This document shows positions 26,397 through 35,153 of a DNA stretch of 64,000 nt, one piece after another. Within the stretch, counting starts at the first letter, position 1. Every line of letters begins with the position of its first letter. Made by a program: the position numbers and the translations under genes. The DNA comes from Planctomycetota bacterium (GTDB lineage: Bacteria > Planctomycetota > UBA1135 > GCA-002686595). The notes under the pieces were generated by a model. That model had not been told where the DNA came from, searched no databases, and worked only from the letters and a program-made list of their open reading frames with translations. The stretch covers positions 434,001-498,000 of the forward strand of contig JACKHV010000003.1 in assembly GCA_020638835.1 (NCBI GenBank), written 5' to 3'.

Positions 26397-27722
26397 ATGA
26401 GCTACTCCACCGACCGTCGTTCGCTCCTCAAGCTCGGCGCCTCGGCCGCGCTGCTTCCGCTGACCGGTTGCGCCTCGACGAACAGCGCGGACCAGGTGCG
26501 TGTCGCGGGGCGCGTGCGACATGCGTGCATCGGCGTCGGCGGCATGGGGGACGCGGACATGAAGGCGCTCGCCGCTCACCCGGAGGTCGACATCGTCGCG
26601 CTCTGCGACGTCGACCGCGCCTTCCTCGAAGCCGCAGGTGAACTGTTCCCCGCCGCCGCGCGCTTCCGCGACTGGCGCGAGATGTTCGAGCAGCTCGAGG
26701 GCTTCGACTCGGTGAACGTGACGGTGCCCGACCACATGCACGCGCCGATCGCCTCGCGCGCGCTCGAGTTGCGCAAGCACGTCTACTGCCAGAAGCCGCT
26801 GACGCGCACCGTGTCCGAGTCGCGCACGCTGAAGCGCATGGCGCAGGACGCCGGCGTCGTGACGCAGATGGGCATCCAGAACCACTCGGCCAGTCCGTAC
26901 CGCACCGCCCTGCGCGTGTTCGAGCAGGGACACATCGGCAAGATCCACGAAGTGCACGTCTGGACCGACCGGCCGAAGGGTTGGTGGCCGCAGGGTGCCG
27001 ACCGCAAGCCCGGCGCCGATCCGATCCCCGAGACGCTCGACTGGAACCTGTGGCTCGGCGTCGCGCCCGAGCGTCCGTACAAGGAAGGCCAGTACCACCC
27101 CTTCGCGTGGCGCGGCTGGCAGGACTTCGGCACGGGCGCGCAGGGCGACATGGCGTGCCACTTGATGGACCCGGCGCTTTGGTTCCTCGACCTCGGTCAT
27201 CCGCGCACGATCCGCTCCGACGGACCGACGCCGAACGGCGAGACCTATCCCTTGTGGTCGGCCGTGCACTACGAGTTCGACGCGAACGAGTACACGACGC
27301 GCGGTCCGCTGCTGCTCACTTGGCACGACGGCGGCCGAAAAGCGCCGCGCCAGCTGCTCGACGACCTGGAAGCCGGCGAGGTCTACGACAACGCCTGCCT
27401 GTTCGTCGGCACCGAGGGCGCGCTGCTCGTCTCGCCCTACGATCCGCCGCGTCTCCTGCCCGAGGCGAAGTTCAAGGACGTGAAGATCGAAGAGGTCGGA
27501 GGCGAGAACCACTGGTTCCGCTTCATCGACGCCGTGCGCGGCGAGGCGGAGACGAACGCCGGCTTCGACTACGCGGCGCACCTCTCCGAGATCGCGCTGC
27601 TCGGCAACGTCGCGCTTAGCTTCCCGCACGAGACGCTCGAGTGGGACGCCGCGCGCATGCGCTTCCCGAAGCGGCCCGAGGCGGACGCGCTGCTCACGCC
27701 GACGTACCGAACGGGGTGGTAG
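26397..27722 (+). CDS. Gfo/Idh/MocA family oxidoreductase, Tat-like lipoprotein leader
   Basis: I place the start at ATG 26397, which gives a leader with twin arginines (DRRSLLKLGASAALL) and a lipobox (LTGC); an upstream TTG at 26361 would extend it without a leader. The 441-residue protein has the nucleotide-binding Rossmann start (HACIGVGGMGDADMKALAAH), the family lysine in CQKPLTRTVSE and the downstream GIQNHSASPYR. Such exported Gfo/Idh proteins are greatly expanded in planctomycetes, probably for NAD(P)-dependent sugar chemistry, but the substrate cannot be read from sequence. It lies 13 nt before pdxA. Confidence 0.9.
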   Translation: MSYSTDRRSLLKLGASAALLPLTGCASTNSADQVRVAGRVRHACIGVGGMGDADMKALAAHPEVDIVALCDVDRAFLEAAGELFPAAARFRDWREMFEQLEGFDSVNVTVPDHMHAPIASRALELRKHVYCQKPLTRTVSESRTLKRMAQDAGVVTQMGIQNHSASPYRTALRVFEQGHIGKIHEVHVWTDRPKGWWPQGADRKPGADPIPETLDWNLWLGVAPERPYKEGQYHPFAWRGWQDFGTGAQGDMACHLMDPALWFLDLGHPRTIRSDGPTPNGETYPLWSAVHYEFDANEYTTRGPLLLTWHDGGRKAPRQLLDDLEAGEVYDNACLFVGTEGALLVSPYDPPRLLPEAKFKDVKIEEVGGENHWFRFIDAVRGEAETNAGFDYAAHLSEIALLGNVALSFPHETLEWDAARMRFPKRPEADALLTPTYRTGW

Positions 27723-27735
27723 TGGGACCGCGCCG

Positions 27736-28716
27736 ATGTCCGACACGCCGCTACTCGCGCTGACGCTCGGCGATCCTACGGGGATCGGGCCGGAGGTCTC
27801 GCTCGCCTGCCTGCGCTTGCCGGCGGTGCGACGCGCGGCGCGCCTCGTCGTCTGCGGACCCGCGGAGCTGCGGCCGGACGAGGTGCCGCTGGTCGAGTTC
27901 GACGGCGCGTCGCTCTCGCGCGAGGTGCGCGAGGGCGAAGCCGTCTGGCTCGCGACGGAAGGCAGCGGCCCGTGGCGCGTGGGCAGCGTGCAACGCGAAG
28001 GCGGAGCGGCGGCGCTCGCGGCCCTGCGCGCGGGTCACGAGCTCGCGCTCGCCGGCGTGGTCGACGGCCTCGTCACTGCGCCGGTCTGCAAGGAAGCCCT
28101 GCACCTCGCCGGCGAGCCGGTCGAGGGCCAGACCGAGTTGCTCGGCAAGTGGTGCGGCGTGAGCGACCACCAGATGCTCGCGGTCGTGGGGGACCTGCGC
28201 GTGCTCCTCCTGACGCGGCACATGCCCCTGCGCGCCGCCCTCGACGCGATCACGCCGGAGCTCGTCGTGCGGCACCTGCACCTCCTGCACCGTGCGCTCG
28301 GCGAGCTCGGCATCGCGACCCCGCGCCTCGCGCTCGCGGGTTTGAATCCGCACGCCGGCGAAGGAGGCATCTTGGGTCGTGAAGAACTCGACTTGCTGGC
28401 TCCCGCGCTCGAACGCGCGCGCGCCGAGGGCCTCGCGGTGACCGGCCCGCACTCACCGGACACGGTCTTCGCGGCCGCGGCGAAGGGCGCGCACGACGGC
28501 GTCCTCGCGCTCTACCACGACCAGGCTTTCATTCCGATCAAGCTGATCGGCGAAGGCCGCGCGGTGACGGTGATCACCGGCTTGCCGTACCTGCGCGTCA
28601 GCCCCGCGCACGGCACGGCGCACGACATCGCGGGCAAGGGCATTGCGCGCGCGACCGACCTCGAGAACGCGATCGTGCAGGCAGCCGGTTGGGCCGCGTT
28701 GCGCTCGCGCGCCTGA
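27736..28716 (+). CDS. pdxA: 4-hydroxythreonine-4-phosphate dehydrogenase
   Basis: PdxA oxidises 4-phosphohydroxy-L-threonine in the DXP-dependent pyridoxal phosphate route. The 326 residues show the family blocks: LTLGDPTGIGPEVSLA, VTAPVCKEALH, GQTELLG, AGLNPHAGEGGILGREE (metal-binding His), GPHSPDTVF, LALYHDQAFIPIKLI (metal-binding His) and SPAHGTAHDIAGKG (third metal His). Length and motif order are normal. The 13-nt gap to the upstream oxidoreductase suggests a common transcript. It converges with the SRPBCC gene, stops 5 nt apart. Confidence 0.95.
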   Translation: MSDTPLLALTLGDPTGIGPEVSLACLRLPAVRRAARLVVCGPAELRPDEVPLVEFDGASLSREVREGEAVWLATEGSGPWRVGSVQREGGAAALAALRAGHELALAGVVDGLVTAPVCKEALHLAGEPVEGQTELLGKWCGVSDHQMLAVVGDLRVLLLTRHMPLRAALDAITPELVVRHLHLLHRALGELGIATPRLALAGLNPHAGEGGILGREELDLLAPALERARAEGLAVTGPHSPDTVFAAAAKGAHDGVLALYHDQAFIPIKLIGEGRAVTVITGLPYLRVSPAHGTAHDIAGKGIARATDLENAIVQAAGWAALRSRA

Positions 28717-28721
28717 GCGCA

Positions 28722-29177
28722 CTACGCGTCCGTTTCGGCGACGGCGGCCAGGTCGGTGAAGTCGGCGAGCATGCACTTCTTCATCATGCCCTTCATCATC
28801 ATGACCATCAGCGGCGACATGAGCTTCGCCATGAAGCTCTGCGGCGTCGAGGTCATCGAGAACACGACGCGCGTGCCGTTCGAGGCGGGAAGGAAGTCGA
28901 GGGTCGACTTGTAGTGGCAGCCGCAGGAGGCGGCCTCGGTCGTGTAGGAGCGGCCGGGTTGGAAGTCGGTGATCGTCATCTCCTCGGTCGCCTCCTTGCC
29001 CATCATCACGCGCGTCTCCTTGAAGCGCGTGCCCTTGCCGATCGGGCCGGGTGTGAGGACGTCGAGGCTCTTGATGCCGCCGACGCGGTTCGCGGCGTTG
29101 CGGAGGTCGGAGAAGACGGCGAAGGTGCGGTCCGGCGGGGCCGCGACCTGGTGTTCGAGCTTGACGGTGCTGGCCAT
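28722..29177 (-). CDS. SRPBCC-superfamily (polyketide cyclase/START-like) protein
   Basis: A 151-residue single-domain protein with the helix-grip pattern: VKLEHQVAAPPDRTFAVFSDLRNAANRVGGI at the start, then RFKETRVMMGKEA, a glycine-rich turn and a C-terminal amphipathic helix (MAKLMSPLMVMMMKGMMKKCM). Members bind hydrophobic ligands in a deep cavity; substrate unknown. The methionine-rich helix is striking. It lies 16 nt downstream of the DUF502 gene, so both are probably one transcript. Confidence 0.82.
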   Translation of the reverse strand: MASTVKLEHQVAAPPDRTFAVFSDLRNAANRVGGIKSLDVLTPGPIGKGTRFKETRVMMGKEATEEMTITDFQPGRSYTTEAASCGCHYKSTLDFLPASNGTRVVFSMTSTPQSFMAKLMSPLMVMMMKGMMKKCMLADFTDLAAVAETDA

Positions 29178-29192
29178 GATGCCGCGATTCTA

Positions 29193-29783
29193 TCAGCTCG
29201 CCTCGCTCGCGCCGACATCGGCGCCGCCGCGGGAGATGCCGCCCGAGACGAGGAACTGCGTCACCTGGCTGGCGTCGGCGGCGAGCGGTCGGACGCGGTC
29301 CGCGGGCATCAGGATCATCTGGCCGGCCCAGCCGAAGGACTGCGGCAAGTAGACGGAAACCGTGCCTTCGAGGCCGATCCACGCGAGGTCGTCGCAGGTG
29401 ACGAAGCCGAGCAGCTCTCCGTTGATCGGCGCCTCGAGTGTGACGAGCACCGGCCGGTCGAACATCTTCTTCTCGCCGAGCAGCGCCTCGATCACGTCCT
29501 TCACTGCGTCGTAGATGAGCTGCACGCCGGGCAAGCGGTGGAACAGCGCGCCGATGCGCTCCGCGATCCAGCGCGCGAGGAAGATGCGCGAGAGGATGCC
29601 GAGCGCGCTGACGATCACGAACAGCACCAGGATGCCGAGCCCGGGGATCTTCCAGCCGAACCAGGCCTCGACGTCGAGCAGCGCGTCGAGCTTGTCGAAG
29701 GCCCAGATCAGGACGAGGATCGTCGCGCCGATCGGGACGGCAAACAGCAAGCCACGGAAGAAGGGGGTGAAGAGTGCTTTCAT
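29193..29783 (-). CDS. DUF502 family membrane protein
   Basis: The 196-residue product (start ATG 29783) has two transmembrane helices (FRGLLFAVPIGATILVLIWAF and LGILVLFVIVSALGILSRIF) and then a soluble domain. The conserved DUF502 elements are LPGVQLIYDAVKDVIEALL and the downstream VYLPQSFGWAGQMILMPADRV (PTTPNPTSG-like site in other members). No reaction is known. An in-frame upstream ATG at 29816 would add 11 residues without benefit. Confidence 0.86.
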   Translation of the reverse strand: MKALFTPFFRGLLFAVPIGATILVLIWAFDKLDALLDVEAWFGWKIPGLGILVLFVIVSALGILSRIFLARWIAERIGALFHRLPGVQLIYDAVKDVIEALLGEKKMFDRPVLVTLEAPINGELLGFVTCDDLAWIGLEGTVSVYLPQSFGWAGQMILMPADRVRPLAADASQVTQFLVSGGISRGGADVGASEAS

Positions 29784-29834
29784 GAGGACCTCCGCCGGGA
29801 GCATAGAGGTCCGCATGGGGCGTTGGAACGGCGA

Positions 29835-29866
29835 GGGCCCGGGGAGTCGCGCGACTCTCCGGGCCC
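29835..29866 (-). terminator. Terminator hairpin after ftcD
   Basis: GGGCCCGGGGAGTCGC (29835-29850) pairs with the adjacent GCGACTCTCCGGGCCC (29851-29866) with one wobble. It lies 24 nt beyond the ftcD stop on the minus strand and in front of the DUF502 gene. Confidence 0.7.
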
Positions 29867-29889
29867 TGGCGGTGCCGAGTTGCGGGTGA

Positions 29890-31578
29890 TCAGCCTTCGA
29901 CCTTGTTCTGGATGATGTCGAGGACTTCGCGCTCCAGCGCGCACGCTTGATCGGCGATCGCCTGACCGCGCTTCACGTAGTCGGCGACGGCCGCCGCGTC
30001 CTCGAGGTCCTTGGTGTTGATCTTCACGTTCAAGTACGCGCCGAGCACCGCGGTGCGCGCGCACAGCGCGCCGACTCCGGCGTCCGAGGCCGAGGCGGGC
30101 AGGCCGTGTTCCGCCATCTGCTTGACCACGTGCAGCGCGTCGAGCGCGACCTCCATCGTGCGGAAGGGCACCTCGATCGCCCCGCGCGTCGCGATCTGGA
30201 TCGCGTCGTGGCGCGCGCGCTTCTCCGCGTCGCTGCCGTCCGACATGCGGAAGGCGGCCATGATCGCGTTGAAGGCGTCCGTATCGGCGTCGACGAGGCG
30301 CAGCAGCTCGTCGTGGCAGCGCTTGCCCTGCTCCGCGTACTCGGAGAACTCTTCCCAGCGGTCGTCCCAGCCGCGCTTGTGGCTGGACAGGTTCGCGACC
30401 ATCGTGCCGAGCGCCGCGCCGAAGGCGCCGACGGCCGCGGAGACGGAGCCGCCGCCCGGCGCGATCGACTCCGACGCCGTCTCGTGCGTGAAGCCCTCGA
30501 GCGTCTTGTCGATCAGCTTCCCGCCGCGGGGACCTTCGAGCACGTACTCGATGATCTTCTCGCGCGGGTCGAAGGGCGCGAGCTCGTCGAGGCCCATCGA
30601 CTTGATCGCGATCTTGATCAGCTCCGCGTCGGAGACGCCCGTCGAGCGCTGTTGCTTGCGCAGGAAGTAGCGTCCGGCGTCGAGCATCGCGTTGAGCGGG
30701 ATCAGTCCGACCAGCTCGGAACCCGTCACGCGGATGCCGCGCGCCTCGGCCTGCTTGCAGCACTCGTCGAAGGCGACGTGCACCGGCGTGATGCGGATGT
30801 TCGTCAGGTTCATCGAGATCTGGGCGATGCCGTACTCCTCGATGAACCAACCGATGCCCTTCACGCACTTCAACGCGCCGGGTTCCCAGACGGGCTCGCC
30901 CTTCGCGTCCTTCACGACCGGACCGGTCAGCGGGTCTCCGTCACGCTTGATGCGGCCCTTCTCGCGCACGTCGAAGGCGATCGCGTTCGCGCGGCGCGAC
31001 GAGGTCGTGTTCAAGTTGACGTTGTAGGCGACCAGGAAGTCGCGCGCGGACACCGCCGTCGCGCCGGACTTCGCGTTGAACTTCGCCGGACCGTAGTCGG
31101 GCGCCCAGTTCGGGTCGGCGAGCTTCGCCTCGAGGCCCTCGTACTCGCCCGCGCGCACCGTCGCGAGGTTCTTGCGCTCCGGCTTGGTCGCCGCGTTCTC
31201 GTAGCAGTAGACGGTCGTGCCGACTTCTTCGCCGAGGCGCTTCGCGAGCTGACGCGCGTACTCCACGCACTCTTCCATCGTCACGCCCGAGATCGGCACC
31301 AACGGGCAGACGTCGGTCGCGCCGAAGCGCGGGTGTTCGCCCGAGTGCTTGCGCATGTCGATCAGCTCCGACGCCTTGCGCACGACGCGCACCGCCGCTT
31401 CGATCACCGCTTCCGGCTCGCCGGCGAAAGTGATCACCGTGCGGTTCGTCGCCTTGCCCGGATCGACGTCGAGCAGGCGCACGCCTTCGACGGTCTCGAC
31501 CTGGTCAGTGACTTGGCGGATCAGGGCGGCGTTGCGGCCCTCGGAGATGTTGGGGACGCACTCGATCAGGCGGGTCAT
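29890..31578 (-). CDS. ftcD: Bifunctional glutamate formimidoyltransferase / formimidoyltetrahydrofolate cyclodeaminase
   Basis: A 562-residue fusion. Residues 1-300 are the formiminotransferase (RLIECVPNISEGRN, LDVDPGKATNRTVITFAG, HSGEHPRFGATDVCPLVPI with the folate-site histidines). The C-terminal third is the cyclodeaminase (TASESIAPGGGSVSAAVGAFGAALGTMVANL). Together they move the formimino group from N-formiminoglutamate to tetrahydrofolate and release ammonia in histidine breakdown. The ATG at 31578 matches the family N-terminus; an ATG at 31626 would add 16 unrelated residues. No other hut gene is in the window. Confidence 0.94.
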   Translation of the reverse strand: MTRLIECVPNISEGRNAALIRQVTDQVETVEGVRLLDVDPGKATNRTVITFAGEPEAVIEAAVRVVRKASELIDMRKHSGEHPRFGATDVCPLVPISGVTMEECVEYARQLAKRLGEEVGTTVYCYENAATKPERKNLATVRAGEYEGLEAKLADPNWAPDYGPAKFNAKSGATAVSARDFLVAYNVNLNTTSSRRANAIAFDVREKGRIKRDGDPLTGPVVKDAKGEPVWEPGALKCVKGIGWFIEEYGIAQISMNLTNIRITPVHVAFDECCKQAEARGIRVTGSELVGLIPLNAMLDAGRYFLRKQQRSTGVSDAELIKIAIKSMGLDELAPFDPREKIIEYVLEGPRGGKLIDKTLEGFTHETASESIAPGGGSVSAAVGAFGAALGTMVANLSSHKRGWDDRWEEFSEYAEQGKRCHDELLRLVDADTDAFNAIMAAFRMSDGSDAEKRARHDAIQIATRGAIEVPFRTMEVALDALHVVKQMAEHGLPASASDAGVGALCARTAVLGAYLNVKINTKDLEDAAAVADYVKRGQAIADQACALEREVLDIIQNKVEG

Positions 31579-31894
31579 GAGGGGCTCGGCGGGGTTCGGG
31601 TCGACTCGGGAGGCGCCGGGGCGCACGCGGTCGTGACTTTAGCGGCCTCGATGCGGACCGGAAGGGGGACGAGGGGCTTTCGGGGCTCCGCGCGCGAACG
31701 CGAGGCTCCGGTCGCGCCGCGGCTCCTGCCGAAGAGAGGAACCCGCGTCGCCTCGCGTGGTGCTCGGTGGAGCGCCCGCGGCGTGCTCGCCCTCCGCCGA
31801 ACCTCACCCTCACGGGAGATTCCCTGGTAGACTCAGGATTCGAGCCTCCCAGAACCCCCCTCTGGCGGCCGCCCACAGGCCGCCCGACGCCAGC
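31579..31894. other. Divergent intergenic region between ftcD and the radical SAM gene
   Basis: 316 bp without a convincing gene; it must hold the promoters of two divergent genes. I see no clear -35/-10 pair, riboswitch or strong hairpin. Short purine-rich runs occur around 31660. Confidence 0.5.
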
Positions 31895-33547
31895 ATGATC
31901 CAGCGCAAGAAGAAGATCGTCCTCTACCAGCCGCAGCAGGTGGACGCGAGCCTCGGAGCCGAGTCGAGCAAGGACATGCTGCCGCTCGAGATGCTCTCGA
32001 TCGCGATCTTCCCCGAGCAGGAGGGCTACGAGGTCGTGATCATCGACGGCAGCCTGTACTCGAAGGAGGAGGCGCACCGGCGCGTGGTCGAGGCGTGCGA
32101 GGGCGCGTTGATCTATGCGACGACGGGCATCCTCGGCTACATGGTCAAGGACGGCTTCTACGCGACGACGAAGGTCAAAGAAACGCACCCGCAGCTCCCC
32201 TGCATCATCGGTGGTTGGTTCGCCAGTGTTCGCCCCGACCTGCAGCTCGCGACCGGCCTCTACGACGCGGTGGCGCTCGGTCAGGGCGAGAAGCTCTTCA
32301 TTGACATCGTGCAGGCCGTCGAGTCGGGCGAGCCGCTCGACTCCGTCCCCGGCCTCGCGTTGTGGCGCGATGGACAGGTCGTCAAGACCGAGCCGCGCCC
32401 GGTGCTCGCGTGGAACGACATCCCGCGCCTGCCGTGGCACCTGATCGACATCGAGCCGTACAAGGCGCACCAGCTGCGTCCGAACTCGTGCCGCGACGTG
32501 CTGCGCATGCCGTCGCCGCGCTCGATGGGGTCCGACCGCGAGTCGTACTTCGGCATCACGTACTACTCGTCGTACGGCTGTCCGGAACCGTGCACCTTCT
32601 GCTGCTCGCCGATGGTCACGAACCGCCGCTGGAAGGCGATGCCCGCCGACCGCATGCTCGACGACCTGGAGGAACTCCACGACCGTTGGGGCTTCGACGT
32701 CGTGCGCTTCCACGACGCGAACTGGGGTGTGATGGAGAAGCGCGTCAAGCAGTATGCCGAAGGCATGCTCGAGCGGAAGATGAACTTCAAGTACAACGCG
32801 TTCATCGAGACGCACTCGATCCTGCACTACGATCCGTCGACGCTCGACGCGCTCGCGGAGTCGGGCCTCTACATCGCCGAGATCGGCGCGGAAGCCGGCA
32901 CGGACGAGATGATGAGCAAGATCGGCAAGCCGATCGAAGGCGACGACAACATCGCGGCCGCGGTCGAGATGGACAAGCGCGGCGTGTGCGGCTCGGTGAC
33001 GTACATCATCGGGTACCCGCACGAAGAACCCGATTCGATGCTCGCGACGATCGATCAGTGCCGTCGCCTGCACGTCGCCGCGCCGCTCGCGCGTCCGACC
33101 GTCTGGCCGTACCGCCCGATCCCCGGCACCGAGATGTGGGATCAAGCGATCGCGCTCGGTTACGACCCGCCGAAGAAGCTCGAGGAGTGGGGCTCGATCG
33201 GTGAGTACCACCTCGAGGAGACGTGGCCCGGCAAGATCCCGCCGCACGTCGCCGACGCGCGCAAGATGTACCAGCACTTCGTGACGCTCGACTACGGCCT
33301 CGCGCGCGGCAAGCGCGGCTTCTGGGAAAGGCGCGCGGGCAGCCGCCTCGCCGACGGTTCGTACACCTCGGGCGCGGCTCGCTGGGAAGCGCGCGCGTTC
33401 GACGTCTACAACCGCATCGAGAAGAAGATCACGAAGCGCGGCGAGACGGCGCGCACCTTCATCGACCCCGGCCACAAGACGGGCACGGAAGGCAACGCCG
33501 CGAGCGCGAGCCGCAAGGCGATGACGCAGACGACTTCCGGTCGCTAG
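31895..33547 (+). CDS. B12-binding radical SAM protein
   Basis: The 550-residue protein starts with a cobalamin-binding-like Rossmann part (KIVLYQPQQVD, IIGGWFASVRPDLQLATG) of about 170 residues. A radical SAM domain follows with the cluster motif CPEPCTFCC (CxxxCxxC, about residue 229). Further radical SAM features are the glycine-rich EIGAEAGTDEMM and YIIGYPHEEPDSM. Architecture matches BchE/HpnJ-type enzymes that rearrange or methylate unactivated carbons. Substrate unknown. The ATG at 31895 directly precedes the conserved N-terminus. The methyltransferase gene begins 3 nt after the stop, so the two probably share a pathway. Confidence 0.87.
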   Translation: MIQRKKKIVLYQPQQVDASLGAESSKDMLPLEMLSIAIFPEQEGYEVVIIDGSLYSKEEAHRRVVEACEGALIYATTGILGYMVKDGFYATTKVKETHPQLPCIIGGWFASVRPDLQLATGLYDAVALGQGEKLFIDIVQAVESGEPLDSVPGLALWRDGQVVKTEPRPVLAWNDIPRLPWHLIDIEPYKAHQLRPNSCRDVLRMPSPRSMGSDRESYFGITYYSSYGCPEPCTFCCSPMVTNRRWKAMPADRMLDDLEELHDRWGFDVVRFHDANWGVMEKRVKQYAEGMLERKMNFKYNAFIETHSILHYDPSTLDALAESGLYIAEIGAEAGTDEMMSKIGKPIEGDDNIAAAVEMDKRGVCGSVTYIIGYPHEEPDSMLATIDQCRRLHVAAPLARPTVWPYRPIPGTEMWDQAIALGYDPPKKLEEWGSIGEYHLEETWPGKIPPHVADARKMYQHFVTLDYGLARGKRGFWERRAGSRLADGSYTSGAARWEARAFDVYNRIEKKITKRGETARTFIDPGHKTGTEGNAASASRKAMTQTTSGR

Positions 33548-33550
33548 AGC

Positions 33551-34165
33551 GTGCCGTCCGCGATGGACTGGGCCGAGCGCTACCGCATCGAACACACGCC
33601 GTGGGACCTCGGGTGCGCGCACCCGACGCTCACGGCGCGTCTCGCTTCCGGCGAACTCGCGCCGCCGCAGGCTGCATCCGCTTCGCGTTCCGGCGCGCGC
33701 GCCTTGGTGCCCGGTTGCGGCCGCGCGCACGACGCACTCGCGCTGGCGAGAGCCGGCTGGATCGTGACGGCCGCGGACCTCGTCGAGGACCTGCGCCCGA
33801 TCGTCGAGCCGCAGCTCGCCGAGTTCGGCGGGAACTTCGTGTCGGGCGATGTGCTCACGATGCAGTTCGATGAACCCTTCGAGCTGGTCTTCGAACACAC
33901 CTTCTTCTGCGCGATCGACCCCCAACAGCGCGCCGCGTATGGCGACCGGATGGCGCGAGCCGTCGCACCCGGCGGCCGCATTGCCGCCTTGCTGTTCCCG
34001 CTCGACCGCCCCGACGAACGCGGCGGCCCGCCGTGGCGCATCGACGAGCAGGTGTACGAAGCGGCTCTTGGCGACGCCTTCGAGCGCGTGACGCTCGACC
34101 CTGCCGTCGGCCGCACGGGCGGGCGCGAGTGGTTGGAACGGTTGGCGGTGTATCGGCGGCGGTAG
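33551..34165 (+). CDS. TPMT-family SAM-dependent methyltransferase
   Basis: A 204-residue protein with the thiopurine-methyltransferase type start (WAERYRIEHTPWDLGCAHPTL) and SAM-binding motif ALVPGCGRAHDALALARAGW. The acidic loop TAADLVEDL follows and then FEHTFFCAIDP. GTG 33551 or ATG 33563 could be the start. Members methylate small thiols, selenium/tellurium species or halides; which applies here is unknown. It immediately follows the radical SAM gene. Confidence 0.86.
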   Translation: MPSAMDWAERYRIEHTPWDLGCAHPTLTARLASGELAPPQAASASRSGARALVPGCGRAHDALALARAGWIVTAADLVEDLRPIVEPQLAEFGGNFVSGDVLTMQFDEPFELVFEHTFFCAIDPQQRAAYGDRMARAVAPGGRIAALLFPLDRPDERGGPPWRIDEQVYEAALGDAFERVTLDPAVGRTGGREWLERLAVYRRR

Positions 34166-34170
34166 CGCGT

Positions 34171-34187
34171 TGCGGGCATCGCCCGCA
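34171..34187 (+). terminator. Small terminator hairpin after the TPMT gene
   Basis: TGCGGGC (34171-34177) and GCCCGCA (34181-34187) with a 3-nt loop, 5 nt after the stop codon. Confidence 0.5.
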
Positions 34188-34236
34188 GGACTCTCGGGTG
34201 AGACGGACGGTCCTGCTCGTCGTACCCTGACGAGCG

Positions 34237-35133
34237 ATGCGCAGAGCGACTCCGCTGCTCCTCGTGGGCGTCTTCGCCGCCGGACTCCTGTGGATGCGGA
34301 GCTTCGTGCAGCCGAAGACGAGTGTTCCCGAAGTTGTGACCTCGGTGCAACGAGACTCGCGCGAGATGATCCGCGGTTCGGTTCAGAAGGCGTCCTACCG
34401 GAAGTACGGCTGCGACATCGTCTGCGACTTCTGGCCCGATCTCGATAAGCGTGCCGTCGCGTTCCATTGGCGGAACAGCGCCATCCTCCTGACTCCGCAC
34501 GGACCTCAGGCATCGCACTCGACTTCCGAGTCCGTTCGGTTCGATCCGAACTATGTCGAGTGGATCGCGGACGATCAGTTGCTCGTTGCCGGAGTGAGTG
34601 CGCAGTCCGGTTCGACCGTCATCGAGGTCTGGCGCTACGCAGAGTGTCCGGACGACTCGATCGTCCGCACCCGCGTCCTCGAAGGAGGCGCGGTCGACGT
34701 GCAATGGTCGACTCCTCGCCGCACTTCCGTCGAGCGCGTGTTCGAGAGCAATGAAGAGGCCCACGGCGTCGTCATCTTCGCGAAGGAGAATCTTGGTCGC
34801 CCGGGCCACGTCATCCTGCGCCTCCACTCGAGCGGTGCGTTCTTCGACCTCGAACTCGCGTCCGGCGAACTGGCCGCGATCGCATCACCGATCCGAGCAG
34901 AGGCGCCGCATTGGGTGCCGGAACTCGCCGACGGCGCTTGGAAGGTTGGCGGATCGGCAGTGGCGCTGAAGCACGCGGGCTTCGTCTACAGCGTCTGGAC
35001 GGAGGAGTTTCCGCCGGACGAGTTTCGCGGACTCCATCTCGTGGACTCCGACCACGACGGCACGATCGACAGAGTCTCGGCGAACGACCAGAGCGACTCT
35101 CTGGACGGCGACCAGGTCCTCTCCTCCTTCTGA
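34237..35133 (+). CDS. Membrane-anchored or secreted protein of unknown function
   Basis: A 298-residue protein with one N-terminal hydrophobic segment (LLLVGVFAAGLLWM). The body is rich in beta-strand-like stretches (VAFHWRNSAILLTP, VEWIADDQLLVAGV, IEVWRYAEC) that may form a propeller. The end has a calcium-loop-like motif (LVDSDHDGTIDRV) as in EF-hand/dockerin modules. I do not recognise the family. Third codon positions are visibly less GC-rich than in neighbours, which may indicate a different origin. Confidence 0.66.
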   Translation: MRRATPLLLVGVFAAGLLWMRSFVQPKTSVPEVVTSVQRDSREMIRGSVQKASYRKYGCDIVCDFWPDLDKRAVAFHWRNSAILLTPHGPQASHSTSESVRFDPNYVEWIADDQLLVAGVSAQSGSTVIEVWRYAECPDDSIVRTRVLEGGAVDVQWSTPRRTSVERVFESNEEAHGVVIFAKENLGRPGHVILRLHSSGAFFDLELASGELAAIASPIRAEAPHWVPELADGAWKVGGSAVALKHAGFVYSVWTEEFPPDEFRGLHLVDSDHDGTIDRVSANDQSDSLDGDQVLSSF

Positions 35134-35153
35134 GTCGTCCGCGAAGAATGGGC

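Noticed and set aside
31505..34513. 1002-codon minus-strand open frame over the radical SAM and TPMT genes
   Set aside because: It is antisense to two well-supported genes, rich in Arg/Ala/Val as expected from a shadow frame, and has no recognisable domain.
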